A DNA stretch of 64,000 bases from DAOUAM01 sp034433305. GTDB lineage: Bacteria > Chloroflexota > Dehalococcoidia > Lucifugimonadales > DAOUAM01. The notes below the pieces were generated by a model. It ran no database searches. It was given only the letters and a program-made list of their open reading frames with translations, and was not told where the DNA came from. Below, piece by piece: positions 32,744-41,717 of this stretch. Every line of letters starts with the position of its first letter. The first letter of the stretch is position 1. The stretch lies in assembly GCA_034433305.1 (NCBI GenBank), contig DAOUAM010000087.1, positions 50,097 through 114,096 on the forward strand, given 5' to 3'. A program made the position numbers and the translations under genes.

Positions 32744-34003
32744 TCAGACTCTGGACTGCGGGCGAGTGCCCAGGGTAACCGCCACCTGCGTCTGCTGGCC
32801 TCCGTCCCGCAGGACATTCAGGGTTACCTGGTCCCCGGGCCTGGTCTGCTCAATCAGGTAAGCTATAAGGTCATCCATGGTGCGTATAGCTGTCCCATTG
32901 ATGGCGGTTATCACGTCGCCGCCGACCTCCCCTTCAATCCCATTGATGCGGGCTGTCCTGTCGCTGCCCCTGAGGTCAGCGGCGGCAGCCGGGCTGCCCT
33001 CGACCACTTCTATGACCAGTGCGCCGCGAGTATCCGTGGGCAGGCCCATGGCCTCGGCGATGTCCGGTGTCAGGGTAGTGCCCTGGATGCCCAGCCAGGC
33101 GTACTCGTAGCTGCCATCGGCTATCAGTTCGGGAATGACCTTTTTGGCCATGTTGATGGGCACCGCGAAGCCTATGCCCGCGCTGGCGCCAGACCTGCTA
33201 ACAATCTGTGTGTTTATGCCAATGACGCGGCCCTGCCTGTCCAGCAACGGGCCGCCACTGTTGCCAGGGTTGATGGCCGCGTCGGTCTGGATGACCAGCG
33301 GTATGGAGAACTGGCTGGCGCCGCTGGAGATGGTGCGCCCCACGGCACTCACTATGCCGCTGGTCATGGTGAACTCCTGGCCAAAGGGATTACCAATGGC
33401 AGCTACCATCTGGCCCACCTTCACCTGGGCGCTGTCGCCCAGCGCGGCGGGGCGCATCCTGTCCGGCTCCAGGTCGGCCTCCAGCACCGCCAGGTCGGAG
33501 TCGGGGTCGCTTCCCACTACCCTGGCCTCGGACATCGTCCCGTCGGCGAATATCAGCGTGACGCGGTCGGCGCCGGCGACGACATGGTGGTTGGTGACCA
33601 CATGTCCCTGGTCGTCCCAGACGAAGCCTGAGCCTTCACCCTCCTGGAAGAACTGGCGTGGCAGGCCAAACTCGAAGGGTAAGTCGAAACCACGTCCCGA
33701 AGTGTCGCTCTGGACTTGCTGCGTAACTCGAATGTGGACCACAGAGGGCAGGGCCTGCTCGTGAATGCGGCTGAGGACCTGCTCCTGCGCCGCCACGATG
33801 TCATCCGGGCCCAGGGGCTGGGCCACCTGCCCTGGCGCGCTTCCAGCCTGAGAGGCTGGCTGCTCCTGCAGCGCCGGCTGTGCCCCGTCCCGCTCCACTG
33901 CCCTGACTATCCCGCCGCAGGCGACCAGCGCCAGGGCTGTCACTGATAGGGCCGCCGCTACTAGCCATGAAACCTTCTTGCCGACTGCATATCGTCCTAT
34001 CAT
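32744..34003 (-). CDS. HtrA/DegP-like serine protease lipoprotein with PDZ domain
   Basis: 419 residues. The N-terminus is a membrane/lipoprotein signal with lipobox LVAC (Cys29), then a low-complexity linker. The trypsin-like domain has the triad His140 (VVTNHHVVAG), Asp170 (DSDLAVLE) and Ser249 (NPGNSGGPLLD). One PDZ domain follows (about 310-410), with GSPAAAADLRGSD and DVITAINGTAI. HtrA proteases degrade or refold damaged envelope proteins. The gene is monocistronic, ending in a clear terminator. Confidence 0.95.
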   Translation of the reverse strand: MIGRYAVGKKVSWLVAAALSVTALALVACGGIVRAVERDGAQPALQEQPASQAGSAPGQVAQPLGPDDIVAAQEQVLSRIHEQALPSVVHIRVTQQVQSDTSGRGFDLPFEFGLPRQFFQEGEGSGFVWDDQGHVVTNHHVVAGADRVTLIFADGTMSEARVVGSDPDSDLAVLEADLEPDRMRPAALGDSAQVKVGQMVAAIGNPFGQEFTMTSGIVSAVGRTISSGASQFSIPLVIQTDAAINPGNSGGPLLDRQGRVIGINTQIVSRSGASAGIGFAVPINMAKKVIPELIADGSYEYAWLGIQGTTLTPDIAEAMGLPTDTRGALVIEVVEGSPAAAADLRGSDRTARINGIEGEVGGDVITAINGTAIRTMDDLIAYLIEQTRPGDQVTLNVLRDGGQQTQVAVTLGTRPQSRV

Positions 34004-34155
34004 AAGCTGACTCCAGGCTGCATTCTAAAGTCTGCTGGTCTCACCTACTAGAACGAAGCTGGCCGCCGGCAGGGTAGTGGCAAAAGCAGGAGAGATTTCA
34101 TTCACCGGCCAGGTCGAGGACAGGCCACAGGACCACGCGTGCAGGGCTTGACGGG

Positions 34156-34971
34156 CTATTCGGCCTGCCTGTTCACAGAGGCACGCTGGAAGAAGGCAGA
34201 GCTGACCAGCTTGAGGGCGGTGACAGCGTCCTGGGCAATGTAGCGCTTCCAGAGCCTGCCCGGCTTCTGCTTGAGCCGGTATAGCCACTCCAGCCCGCCA
34301 CGCTGCATCCAGGTTGGAGCACGCTTGAGGTTCCCGGCAAGCACGTCCAGTACGCCTCCCACACCGATGCATACGGGCACCCGGGCCTCTTGCTGGTGGA
34401 GGTATATCCACATTTCCTGCTTGGGGCAGCCCAGCGCGACGAAGAGGATGTCTGGCTGGCAGGCGTGAATGGCGTCCAGAGCGCCGCGCTCGTCCGCGGT
34501 AGTAAGGCCACGCCCGTCGTGCCCGAACCTGCCGTGGTAGCTTCCGGCGATACGCAGCCCAGGGAAGCTGGCCACAAGTCGCCCGCTGGCCGCCTGCACC
34601 ACCTCCTGGGAGCCGCCCAGGAAGAACAGCGAGTAGCCCCTGGAAGCGGCGGTGGCGGCACAGTGGTGGAGCAGGTCGTGTCCGGTGATGCGCTCTGGCA
34701 GCGGCGCCTGGCCAAGCCTGGACAGCCACAGCAGCGGCATGCCATCGGGGACTGCCAGGCCGGCGGTGTTGACTACCCGGGCGAAACCGGGCTCTCTGGC
34801 CGCGATGCTCAGGAACTGGAGGTTAACGGTGACCACATGCAGGGGCGTCCTGTCCTCCACAGCGCTGGTGATCTGCTGCATCGCCTCTGCCAGTCCCACC
34901 CTGTCCAGGTAAAGCTCACCTATGCGCACGCGCTGGCGTGCCCTGATGACCCGACTTCGGCTGACCACCAC
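34156..34971 (-). CDS. WecG/TagA/CpsF-family glycosyltransferase
   Basis: 271 residues from the GTG at 34971, behind a purine-rich GGGGAAGGGC; the frame is open to 35154 but that extra part is unlike the family. The family motifs are VNLQFLSIAAREPGF, the active-site TAGLAVPDGMPLLW, LFFLGGSQEVV and the C-terminal VALGCPKQEMWIYLHQ and VGGVLDVLAGNLKRAPTWMQ. These enzymes (GT26) transfer N-acetylmannosamine-type sugars to lipid-linked intermediates in teichoic acid or enterobacterial common antigen synthesis. It fits with the surface glycan genes elsewhere in the window. Confidence 0.92.
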   Translation of the reverse strand: MVVSRSRVIRARQRVRIGELYLDRVGLAEAMQQITSAVEDRTPLHVVTVNLQFLSIAAREPGFARVVNTAGLAVPDGMPLLWLSRLGQAPLPERITGHDLLHHCAATAASRGYSLFFLGGSQEVVQAASGRLVASFPGLRIAGSYHGRFGHDGRGLTTADERGALDAIHACQPDILFVALGCPKQEMWIYLHQQEARVPVCIGVGGVLDVLAGNLKRAPTWMQRGGLEWLYRLKQKPGRLWKRYIAQDAVTALKLVSSAFFQRASVNRQAE

Positions 34972-35308
34972 CGCCCTTCCCCTTTCCCTCTTCCAGGGCC
35001 TGCAGGCCCCTGGAGGCAATACATAGGTCGCGCCCCGCACTACGCTGTGCAGGGGTACTACCTTGCCCCCAGGGTAGGTGGACGCGTGGCACGGCACCAT
35101 GCCCAGAACGGCGATAGCCCTGGCACTCCAATGGACTAGCAGGGTATGCGCCATGAGGCCACACAGTGACAGCGGGAGTCCACAGAGGCGGTGCCTGCGC
35201 CGCAGCTCATGAAGCAGCCATGGGCGCTGGCAGCGGGCTGGGTCGGGACTTGCTGGAAGGCCTGAGGGTGAGCTAATTGGCCGGGGGCCGCGAAGCGCCC
35301 GAGAATTG
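34972..35308. other. intergenic region, nothing assigned
   Basis: This is the gap between the methyltransferase stop and the chosen glycosyltransferase start. An in-frame extension of the glycosyltransferase covers part of it but looks non-coding. I see no repeat, terminator or promoter worth naming. Confidence 0.5.
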
Positions 35309-36082
35309 CTAGCGCCGGGGCGCTACGACCCAGACCATCTCGGTGCTGGTCTCGTCGAAGGGTGACCTGTCGAAGTCGCCGTACAGGTCCAGGACATCGT
35401 AGCCACAGAGTCTCAGAAGGTGGTGCATCTCCCAGCGATGGGCATAGCGCAACTGGAAGTCCCGGTACACACGCCGGATGAGCACGCCTTCCCTGTCCAC
35501 TTCGTCGGCTATGATGCGGGCGCTGATGATCTGGTTGAAGTTGTCGTAGCTGCTCTGGTGCCACAGCACGAACCGCCGACCGCTCTCCGGGTCAGCCACG
35601 TCCCGCAAGTGGTAGGCGGTGTCCCCTTCCTGTACCAGCATGTTCAGGTCAGGCACGAAGATGTTGAAAACAAGCTTGCCGCCGGGTGCCAGGTGCCGCT
35701 TGATGTTTAGCAGCGCCCTGGCCTGGTCCTCGACGGTGAGTAGGGACAGGAAGCCACGAAAGGGAATGATGGCCAGCTTGAACCTCTGGTCCAGGGTGAA
35801 GTCGCGCATGTCTCCCTGTACCAGGGTCAGCGTGCCATGGGACTCCTCCAGGGCCAGCAGCTTGCTCAGTGCCACGTCCAGCATGGCGGGCGAAAAGTCC
35901 AGGCCCACGATGTCCACCCCGGCCTGGGCTATGGGGATGGACACCCGGCCAGTGCCACACCCAAGCTCAAGGACAGGCCCGCCAGAGCGCACCGCCTCCT
36001 GGACGTAGAAGGGTATATCGTCGCGGACGTAGGAGTAAATGGCGTCGTACAGCCCGGCCCACTGGTCATAGCTGGAGGACAT
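35309..36082 (-). CDS. class I SAM-dependent methyltransferase
   Basis: 257 residues. Rossmann methyltransferase motifs: YDQWAGLYDAIYSY at the N-terminus, motif I VLELGCGTGRVSIPIAQAG (near 37-55, quoted as L-E-L-G-C-G-T-G), GLDFSPAMLDVA, LVQGDMRDF and LAPGGKLVFNIFVPD. The C-terminal beta-hairpin region (RRVYRDFQLRYAHRWEMHHL) is typical of small-molecule methyltransferases. The substrate is unknown. The gene is 7 bases after ruvA and is probably cotranscribed with yebC-ruvC-ruvA, but no functional link is evident. Confidence 0.9.
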   Translation of the reverse strand: MSSSYDQWAGLYDAIYSYVRDDIPFYVQEAVRSGGPVLELGCGTGRVSIPIAQAGVDIVGLDFSPAMLDVALSKLLALEESHGTLTLVQGDMRDFTLDQRFKLAIIPFRGFLSLLTVEDQARALLNIKRHLAPGGKLVFNIFVPDLNMLVQEGDTAYHLRDVADPESGRRFVLWHQSSYDNFNQIISARIIADEVDREGVLIRRVYRDFQLRYAHRWEMHHLLRLCGYDVLDLYGDFDRSPFDETSTEMVWVVAPRR

Positions 36083-36089
36083 GGCAGTG

Positions 36090-36665
36090 CTAGCGCCCTC
36101 CTATGTGCTGGAGGGCCAGCCTGACTTTCTCTTCCAGGGTCATAGGCGCTGCGGCGGGCAGGTTTGACACTGCCTCCCGCGCCTCGGACAGCGTGTACCC
36201 CAGGGCAGTCAGGGCCTCTATGACCTCGCCCTGGCCTGCGACGGCCGGCTCCACAGTCCAGTCCTTGCCCAGCTTGCCCTTAAGCTCCAGGATGATGCGG
36301 CTGGCCGTCTTCTTGCCCACTCCTGGTATGCCCTTGAAGGCATCGGCATCCTCAGAGGCCACGGCGGAGGCCAGCTCGTCTGGAGTCAGCGCCGAGAGCA
36401 CGCTGAGCGCCAGCTTCGGGCCAATGCCGTTCACCCCAAGCAGGGCCTCGAAGGCCTGCCGCGCCTCCTCGGTGAGGAAGCCATAAAGCGCCAGGCTGTC
36501 CTCCCGCACCTGAAGTGACGTGAACAGCCTGACCTGGTCGCCCAGGCCACCCAGGCGCTCCACCTCAGAGGGCGGCACGTTCACCCGAACGGTGACGCCG
36601 CCCAGGGCAATTTCTGCCCAGGCCGGCCCGACCTTCTCCAGGCTGCCTCTGACGGATGTAATCAT
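36090..36665 (-). CDS. ruvA: Holliday junction branch migration protein RuvA
   Basis: 191 residues from the ATG at 36665, giving the normal start MITSVRGSLEKVG. Domain I OB fold (VRLFTSLQVREDSLALYGFL), domain II with two helix-hairpin-helix motifs (LLGVNGIGPKLALSVLS and FKGIPGVGKKTASRIILELK) and the small C-terminal domain III that binds RuvB (EALTALGYTLSEAREAV). It lies 14 bases after ruvC. RuvB is not adjacent, unlike the common ruvCAB order. Confidence 0.97.
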   Translation of the reverse strand: MITSVRGSLEKVGPAWAEIALGGVTVRVNVPPSEVERLGGLGDQVRLFTSLQVREDSLALYGFLTEEARQAFEALLGVNGIGPKLALSVLSALTPDELASAVASEDADAFKGIPGVGKKTASRIILELKGKLGKDWTVEPAVAGQGEVIEALTALGYTLSEAREAVSNLPAAAPMTLEEKVRLALQHIGGR

Positions 36666-36679
36666 GTCGGCCCTGGTGG

Positions 36680-37174
36680 CTACTCCTCCATGTCGAGCTG
36701 CTGTACCCGGCTGGCGTTGACGTGGCAAATAGCCACCGCCAGCGCGTCCGCCGCGTCGTCCGGCTGGGGCAATTCAGGCAGGCCCAGGAGCAGCCTGACC
36801 ATCTCCTGGACCTGGGACTTGGCGCTGCCGCCGAAGTCCGTCACGGCCTTTTTTATCTCAGGGGGTGAGTAAGTGGAGACAGGCAGGCCAAAGTGGGCCG
36901 CGGCCAGCATGGCGACCGCCTGCGCCTGCCCCACGGCCATGGCGGAGCGGACGTTCCGCGCCACGAATGGCTCCTCGATGGCGACCTCATCGGGCGACCA
37001 CGTCTCGATGGTTTTGATTATGCCCTGGTAAAGCTCGTAGAGCCGTTGGGACGGCAAAGACCTGCGGCCACAGGTGAGGACATCGTAGTGCACGGCGTCG
37101 AGCTTGCCTTCCTGGGCGTCCACAATGCCCACGCCCATCCGCAAGGTGCCGGGATCAACTCCCAGAATGCGCAC
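36680..37174 (-). CDS. ruvC: crossover junction endodeoxyribonuclease RuvC
   Basis: 164 residues, typical length. The four acidic catalytic residues of the RNase-H fold are Asp7 (GVDPGT), Glu67 (AIEEPF), Asp140 and Asp143 (PDDAADALA). It resolves Holliday junctions at the crossover made by RuvAB. It is located between yebC (54 bases upstream) and ruvA, a conserved bacterial order. Confidence 0.97.
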   Translation of the reverse strand: MRILGVDPGTLRMGVGIVDAQEGKLDAVHYDVLTCGRRSLPSQRLYELYQGIIKTIETWSPDEVAIEEPFVARNVRSAMAVGQAQAVAMLAAAHFGLPVSTYSPPEIKKAVTDFGGSAKSQVQEMVRLLLGLPELPQPDDAADALAVAICHVNASRVQQLDMEE

Positions 37175-37228
37175 TCGGCCACCTCTGGACGTGGTGCTGA
37201 CTGAAGCTGGAGCCTACCCCGGAGGCTG

Positions 37229-37990
37229 CTACTGCGACTCGCCCCGGTACTGGTGCACTACCTCGTCGGGGAAGTCGGCGTTGAAGTACACCTTCTGGAT
37301 GTCGTCCAGTTCCTCCAGCCTGTCCAGCAGGCGCAGAGTCTGGAGGGCCGACTTCTCGTCCAGCAGCACAGTGGTCTTGGGCACCAGGGAAATTTCGGCG
37401 GTGCGGATGCTGGCGTTGTGCTCCGCCAGGGCCTTTCGGACCTGCTCCAGCTTGTCCGGCGCCACGTACACCTCCAGGACCGAGTCAGAGGCGTCGAAGT
37501 CGTCGGCACCGGCGTCAATGGCCAGCAGCGCCAGCTCATCCCGCCTGTCCTGGTCCGCCTCGACGATGATCATTCCTCGCTGCTCGAACTGCCAGGCTAC
37601 CGCACCGACTTCGGCCAGGCTGCCGCCAGACTTGGCGAAGGTAGAGCGTACCTCGGAGGCCGTGCGGTTACGGTTATCGGTGAGGGCCTGGAGAATAATG
37701 GCCGCGCCACCGGGCCCGTAGCCCTCGTACCTTACCTCCTCCAGGCGGTCCTGCTCGGACAGCGCGCCCGTGGCCTTCTTGATGGCACGCTCGATGTTGT
37801 CCATGGGCAGGTTGTTGTCCTTGGCCCTCTGGATGGCCATGCGCAGGCGGAAGTTGGTCTCCGGGTTACCGCCTCCCTGGCGGGCAGCAACTATTATCTC
37901 TCGAGTGAGCTTGGTGAAAAGCTGGCCCCGCCTGGCATCGGTAGCAGCTTTGGCGTGCTTTATGGTTGCCCACTTGGAATGACCCGACAT
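37229..37990 (-). CDS. yebC: YebC/PmpR-family DNA-binding regulatory protein
   Basis: 253 residues from the ATG at 37990, giving the invariant start MSGHSKWATIKHAKAA. It contains FTKLTREIIVAARQGGG, MDNIERAIKKATG and EGYGPGGAAIILQALTDNRNRT, all nearly fixed in the family. YebC-type proteins act as transcription regulators, and recently as translation factors at proline stretches. The latter would suit the very Pro/Thr-rich lipoproteins of this genome (inference). It is first in the yebC-ruvC-ruvA unit. Confidence 0.97.
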   Translation of the reverse strand: MSGHSKWATIKHAKAATDARRGQLFTKLTREIIVAARQGGGNPETNFRLRMAIQRAKDNNLPMDNIERAIKKATGALSEQDRLEEVRYEGYGPGGAAIILQALTDNRNRTASEVRSTFAKSGGSLAEVGAVAWQFEQRGMIIVEADQDRRDELALLAIDAGADDFDASDSVLEVYVAPDKLEQVRKALAEHNASIRTAEISLVPKTTVLLDEKSALQTLRLLDRLEELDDIQKVYFNADFPDEVVHQYRGESQ

Positions 37991-38141
37991 GGCAAGGACT
38001 CCTGAAACTGCGGTGACAGTTCCATAGCCAATTCTAACATGCGCTTCCAGAATGGTCAAAATGGCGCATATCCGCACCCGAAGGCCATGACGGCGACGAT
38101 ACGGTCCCCATGACTCGGGCCGGGATGCGCTGAAATCCGCG

Positions 38142-38657
38142 TCAGACTTCCTCCGGCAGGCGCACCACCATGCGCTTCTCCTGTGGCCTTACCTCGACGA
38201 CCACGTCCTGGAGAGCGGGGACCAGCACCTCTCGGCCCTCCGGACCACGCACCACGTACACGTCATTGCCCGGCGTGCTGAAGATTTCCTTGATTTCGCC
38301 CAGGTACTCTCCCTGGTCCGTCCAGACCGCCATGTCCAGCAACTGGAAGTGATAGTAAGTCCCCTCGGGCAGAGGCATGACGCTGGCCCTGGGCACGGTA
38401 AGCTCCTTGCCGCGCAGGCGCTGGGCGGTGGTCCGGTCTCCGACGGCGTCCAGCTTAACCACAAGCCGGCCTCTCAGGGCACGTGAGCGTTCCACGCGCA
38501 CAGGTAGCCCTTCAAGGTAAACAACACTCCCTGGGGAGAAACGCTGGGGAAGAGACGTGAGGACTTCTACCAGTAGTTCGCCTCTGACGCCCCACGGGGC
38601 TGAGATACGCCCTACAATGACGTGTCCCTCAGCATCCGTGGGCTCTTCTCGTTTCAC
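38142..38657 (-). CDS. rimM: 16S rRNA processing protein RimM
   Basis: 171 residues: the N-terminal RimM domain (VIVGRISAPWGVRGELLVEV) and the C-terminal PRC-barrel (LLDMAVWTDQGEYLGEIKEI; NDVYVVRG; VLVPALQDVVVEV). It binds ribosomal protein S19 and helps mature the 30S head. It follows rpsP-khpA, the usual order, but is separated from khpA by a strong hairpin. trmD and rplS, which normally follow, are not downstream here. Confidence 0.96.
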   Translation of the reverse strand: MKREEPTDAEGHVIVGRISAPWGVRGELLVEVLTSLPQRFSPGSVVYLEGLPVRVERSRALRGRLVVKLDAVGDRTTAQRLRGKELTVPRASVMPLPEGTYYHFQLLDMAVWTDQGEYLGEIKEIFSTPGNDVYVVRGPEGREVLVPALQDVVVEVRPQEKRMVVRLPEEV

Positions 38658-38684
38658 TGTGAGGCTGCGTTTATTGTGGCATTT

Positions 38685-38719
38685 AGCAAGAGGCCCCTGG
38701 TTCTCAGGGGCCTCTTGCT
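38685..38719 (-). terminator. perfect 15-bp hairpin between khpA and rimM
   Basis: Arms 38685-38699 and 38705-38719 (AGCAAGAGGCCCCTG and its complement) with a 5-base loop. No T tract follows on either strand. It probably attenuates or processes the rpsP-khpA transcript before rimM. Confidence 0.7.
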
Positions 38720-38727
38720 ACCTTGAG

Positions 38728-38955
38728 CTAAACTATCTCTAAGACAGCTTTGGTCCCTTGCTTTACCGCGGCAACCCGCAGCAGCACCCTGATGGACTGG
38801 GCGACTCGGCCCTGCCTCCCGATGATCTTGCCTTTGTCGTCCGGGGCGACCTCCAGTCTCAGAATAATTCGCCCGTCTCCGTCCTCCTGGGTGACCTTGA
38901 CTTCGTCGGGATGGGAGGCGATCGACTTCGCGATGTACTCGACTAGTTCTTTCAT
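38728..38955 (-). CDS. khpA: KH-domain RNA-binding protein KhpA
   Basis: 75 residues from the ATG at 38955, whose ATGA overlaps the rpsP stop. A single KH domain: MKELVEYIAKSIASHPDEV, then the KH loop GKIIGRQGRVAQSIRVLLRVA with the GxxG signature (IIGRQG). KhpA pairs with KhpB to bind small and messenger RNAs and affects cell division in Gram-positive bacteria. Translational coupling to rpsP is conserved widely. Confidence 0.95.
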   Translation of the reverse strand: MKELVEYIAKSIASHPDEVKVTQEDGDGRIILRLEVAPDDKGKIIGRQGRVAQSIRVLLRVAAVKQGTKAVLEIV

Positions 38956-39209
38956 GTCTCCTTGACTCTTTCTAGAGTACCGGTTTTCTTGAACATGCGC
39001 TCGACCGCCTCGGAGGGTTGGGCTCCTTGGCGAAGCCATTTCAGCGCTTTTTCCTCGTCGACGACTATCGTCGGCGGGTCCGTCCGAGGGTTGTAATGGC
39101 CGACCTGGTCCACAAAGGCCCCATCCCGTGCCGCCCTGGAGTCAGCCACCACTATTCGGTACGAGGGTTGCTTCTTGGCCCCCACTCGCATAAGCCGTAT
39201 TCTCAGCAT
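38952..39209 (-). CDS. rpsP: 30S ribosomal protein bS16
   Basis: 85 residues with the bS16 pattern: MLRIRLMRVGAKKQPSYRIVV, ADSRAARDGAFVDQVGHYNP and ALKWLRQGAQPSEAVERMF. First gene of rpsP-khpA-rimM, served by a strong promoter 47 bases upstream. The first signal-recognition gene ffh often seen before rpsP is absent. Confidence 0.98.
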   Translation of the reverse strand: MLRIRLMRVGAKKQPSYRIVVADSRAARDGAFVDQVGHYNPRTDPPTIVVDEEKALKWLRQGAQPSEAVERMFKKTGTLERVKET

Positions 39210-39255
39210 CTGGAAACACCGCTTTCATAGGGAAATTATGGGAACGCTAGGCAAA

Positions 39256-39285
39256 ATTCTAGCTTGCCATCTTGTTCCTTGTCAA
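39256..39285 (-). promoter_or_regulatory. sigma-70-type promoter of rpsP-khpA-rimM
   Basis: On the minus strand a perfect -35 TTGACA (39285-39280) is followed after 18 bases by TAGAAT (39261-39256). Transcription would start near 39249, about 40 bases before the rpsP ATG. Confidence 0.85.
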
Positions 39286-39625
39286 CGATACTGAGAACTT
39301 GTAAGATTTCAAAGTCCCGTCCACAGGTGTGCCCGGGACACGTATACAAGCTGTATCGAGGCACCGACCGGCGGGAGTGGCCGGCCTTTCATGCCCTCTC
39401 CTTCGGCAGACCCTGACGCTCCACCTCTCCAGCACGCTGACGGGGGCGAGGTCGCCCCTGATCAGGGTAATGCCAGGTCTCCAGGGGTACCTGCCCCGTG
39501 GCTACTCCAACGAGAGTAAACGTTGGTGGCCCCCCATTTGTTACAGGCCCGGCCGGCCCATGCCTTAAGTGATGCCCTGTGCCGCGCCGAGATGGCCCGC
39601 ATATCTATGGAACTGGAGAAAGCTG

Positions 39626-39634
39626 TGTTATAAT
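39626..39634 (+). promoter_or_regulatory. extended -10 promoter of the rplI-dnaB operon
   Basis: TGT-TATAAT gives an extended -10 (TGnTATAAT) in an AT-rich patch, about 90 bases before the rplI ATG. No clear -35 is needed with the TG extension. Confidence 0.65.
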
Positions 39635-39722
39635 TTCACATATCGTACTAGCGTTCTATTACGTTTGGGTGCGAGGCTATGTCACGCACCCTCACCAAAA
39701 CCAGTACAGAGGTTACCTTGCG

Positions 39723-40319
39723 ATGAGAGTCGTGTTTCTGCAAGATGTGCCAGGAGTAGCCCACGGCGGGGACGTCAGGACGGTCAAGGACGGCTTCGCC
39801 CGCAACTACCTGATACCCCGGTCGCTGGCCGTGCCGGCGACCCAAGACGCCCTCAGGCGAGTCGACCGCCTGAAGAAGCAGGCTGAGGAGGACCGTATCA
39901 AGGTCATACAGGACATGCGGACGCTGGCGGAACTGCTGAACAGCGCCCAGGTCAACATAGAGATGCGGGCTGGCACCAACGGCAGGCTGTATGGCTCGGT
40001 TACCAATGCCATCGTCGCCGAGAAGCTGTCGGAGATGACGGGCCGGGAGATTGACCGCCGTGTAGTGGCCATGGCCGAGCCTTTCCGCCAGGTCGGCCTG
40101 TACGAGGTGGATGTGCACCTGCACCCTGAGGTGGACGCCCGCGTGAAGGTGCTGGTGTACCCGTCAGGCACCGACCCCAATGCCGTCCTGGCCCAGGGCG
40201 AGGGCCAGCCCGCCGAGGCGACAGCCCCCCAGCCTGAGCCGACAGCCCAGGATACTGCTGAGGCCGCAGCGCCCGCCGAAGCCAGCGTAGAAGACGAGAC
40301 CGAAGAAGGCAAAGCCTAG
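39723..40319 (+). CDS. rplI: 50S ribosomal protein bL9 with acidic C-terminal extension
   Basis: 198 residues from the ATG at 39723 (MRVVFLQDVPGVAHGGD). The N domain has VKDGFARNYLIPRSLAVPAT and the C domain RLYGSVTNAIVAEKL and VDVHLHPEVDARVKV. Normal bL9 ends near residue 150; here about 45 extra residues, rich in Ala, Pro and Glu (AEATAPQPEPTAQDTAEAAA), make a flexible acidic tail. It heads the operon with dnaB 14 bases on, an arrangement common in bacteria, though rpsR/ssb/rpsF are missing upstream. Confidence 0.97.
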   Translation: MRVVFLQDVPGVAHGGDVRTVKDGFARNYLIPRSLAVPATQDALRRVDRLKKQAEEDRIKVIQDMRTLAELLNSAQVNIEMRAGTNGRLYGSVTNAIVAEKLSEMTGREIDRRVVAMAEPFRQVGLYEVDVHLHPEVDARVKVLVYPSGTDPNAVLAQGEGQPAEATAPQPEPTAQDTAEAAAPAEASVEDETEEGKA

Positions 40320-40333
40320 GACATCTTTGTACC

Positions 40334-41716
40334 ATGTACGCAGAGCGCCTGCCGCCCCATGACATTGACGCCGAGGAAGCAGTCATTGGCTCCATCCTTA
40401 TAGATGGGGAAGCCATCACCAGGGTGACCTCATTCCTGAAGCCGTCGGACTTCTACGGAGAAAAGAACCGCTGGTGCTACGAGGCGTGCCTGGCGCTCTT
40501 CGAGAGGGGCGAGGCCATCAACCAGGTGACCGTGGCCCACGAGCTGTCGCTGCGCGACCGGCTGCAGGAGCTTGGCGGCGCGTCCTTCCTGAGCCACCTG
40601 GTGGCCAAAGTCCCGACCTCCGTCCACGCGGAGTACTATGCCCGCATCGTCCAGCGGACTTCCACCATGCGGCAGCTTATCCGCGCCGCCAGTGACATAG
40701 CGGCCATTGGCTATCAGGGCGCCGCCGATACCGACACGGCCCTCAGGGCCGCCGAGGAAATCCTCTTTGGCATCAGGTCGGGCCGGCTCTCCCGCGACTT
40801 CGTTCACATCAGGGAAATCCTGGACACCTACATGGAGGAGAGCGCGGCCATCCACTCCGCCGCCGAGCGTAACCTGGCGCCGGTGCCTACTGGCTTCACG
40901 GATATGGACAAGCTGCTGGGCGGCGGGCTTCAGCGCTCCGATATGGTCGTGGTGGCGGCCAGGCCCAGCCTGGGCAAGAGCACGCTGGCCTTCAATATCG
41001 CCAGGCACGCCGCGGGCGCCGGCTTCACCGTGGGCATCTTCAGCCTGGAGATGAGCCGGGAGCAGATTGGCATACGCCTGCTGGCCAGCGAGGCCAGCGT
41101 GGACAGCTACCGCCTGAGGCTGGGCCTCCTCAGCGAGTCCGAGGAGAGGCGGCTGCTGGACGCCATCGGCATGCTGTCCGACCTGCCCGTGTACATTGAC
41201 GACACCCCTGTCCAGACTATCGTGGAGATGCGGGGCAAGGCGCGCAGGCTCCAGGCCGAGCATGGCCTCGACCTGCTCATCGTGGACTACCTCCAGCTTA
41301 TTGGCGGCACAGGCCGCACCGATAACCGCGTCCAGGAGATGGGCGAGATCTCCCGCTCCCTCAAGGGCCTGGCCCGTGACCTGGACATACCCGTCCTCGC
41401 CTGCTCTCAGCTCAGCCGCGCGGTGGAGCAGCGCCCATCCCACAGGCCCCTGCTTTCGGACCTGCGAGAGAGCGGCAGCATCGAGCAGGACGCCGACGTG
41501 GTCGCCTTTATCTACCGGGAAGATGTTTATATAACCCGCGAGGAGTGGGAGAAGCGTAACCCCAGTGACCCGTACCCACAGAACATCGCCGAGATAATAG
41601 TGGCCAAGCACCGTAACGGGCCGGTAGGCACCGTCCCGCTGTACTTCCGGAGCGACGTTTCCCGCTTTGAGAACACGACGCTGGAGAGTCCCAGCCCGTC
41701 GGTGGAGTACGCGTAG
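40334..41716 (+). CDS. dnaB: replicative DNA helicase DnaB
   Basis: 460 residues. The N-terminal domain (PPHDIDAEEAVIGSILID) and RecA-like C domain have Walker A ARPSLGKST (209-217), FSLEMSREQIGIRLLASEA, Walker B LIVDYLQLIGG, and SDLRESGSIEQDADVVAFIYR with the arginine-finger region. No intein interrupts it. It unwinds DNA ahead of the replication fork. Downstream, one base on, is a DnaD-like gene and then the tandem helicase loader, so the operon groups helicase and loading factors. Confidence 0.98.
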   Translation: MYAERLPPHDIDAEEAVIGSILIDGEAITRVTSFLKPSDFYGEKNRWCYEACLALFERGEAINQVTVAHELSLRDRLQELGGASFLSHLVAKVPTSVHAEYYARIVQRTSTMRQLIRAASDIAAIGYQGAADTDTALRAAEEILFGIRSGRLSRDFVHIREILDTYMEESAAIHSAAERNLAPVPTGFTDMDKLLGGGLQRSDMVVVAARPSLGKSTLAFNIARHAAGAGFTVGIFSLEMSREQIGIRLLASEASVDSYRLRLGLLSESEERRLLDAIGMLSDLPVYIDDTPVQTIVEMRGKARRLQAEHGLDLLIVDYLQLIGGTGRTDNRVQEMGEISRSLKGLARDLDIPVLACSQLSRAVEQRPSHRPLLSDLRESGSIEQDADVVAFIYREDVYITREEWEKRNPSDPYPQNIAEIIVAKHRNGPVGTVPLYFRSDVSRFENTTLESPSPSVEYA

Positions 41717-41717
41717 C

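Larger units (their letters stand above)
39210..39722. other. intergenic region between divergent rpsP and rplI
   Basis: It holds the rpsP promoter (39256-39285, minus) and the rplI extended -10 (39626-39634, plus). The 300 bases between show no open frame, tRNA or repeat that I can support. Confidence 0.6.
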
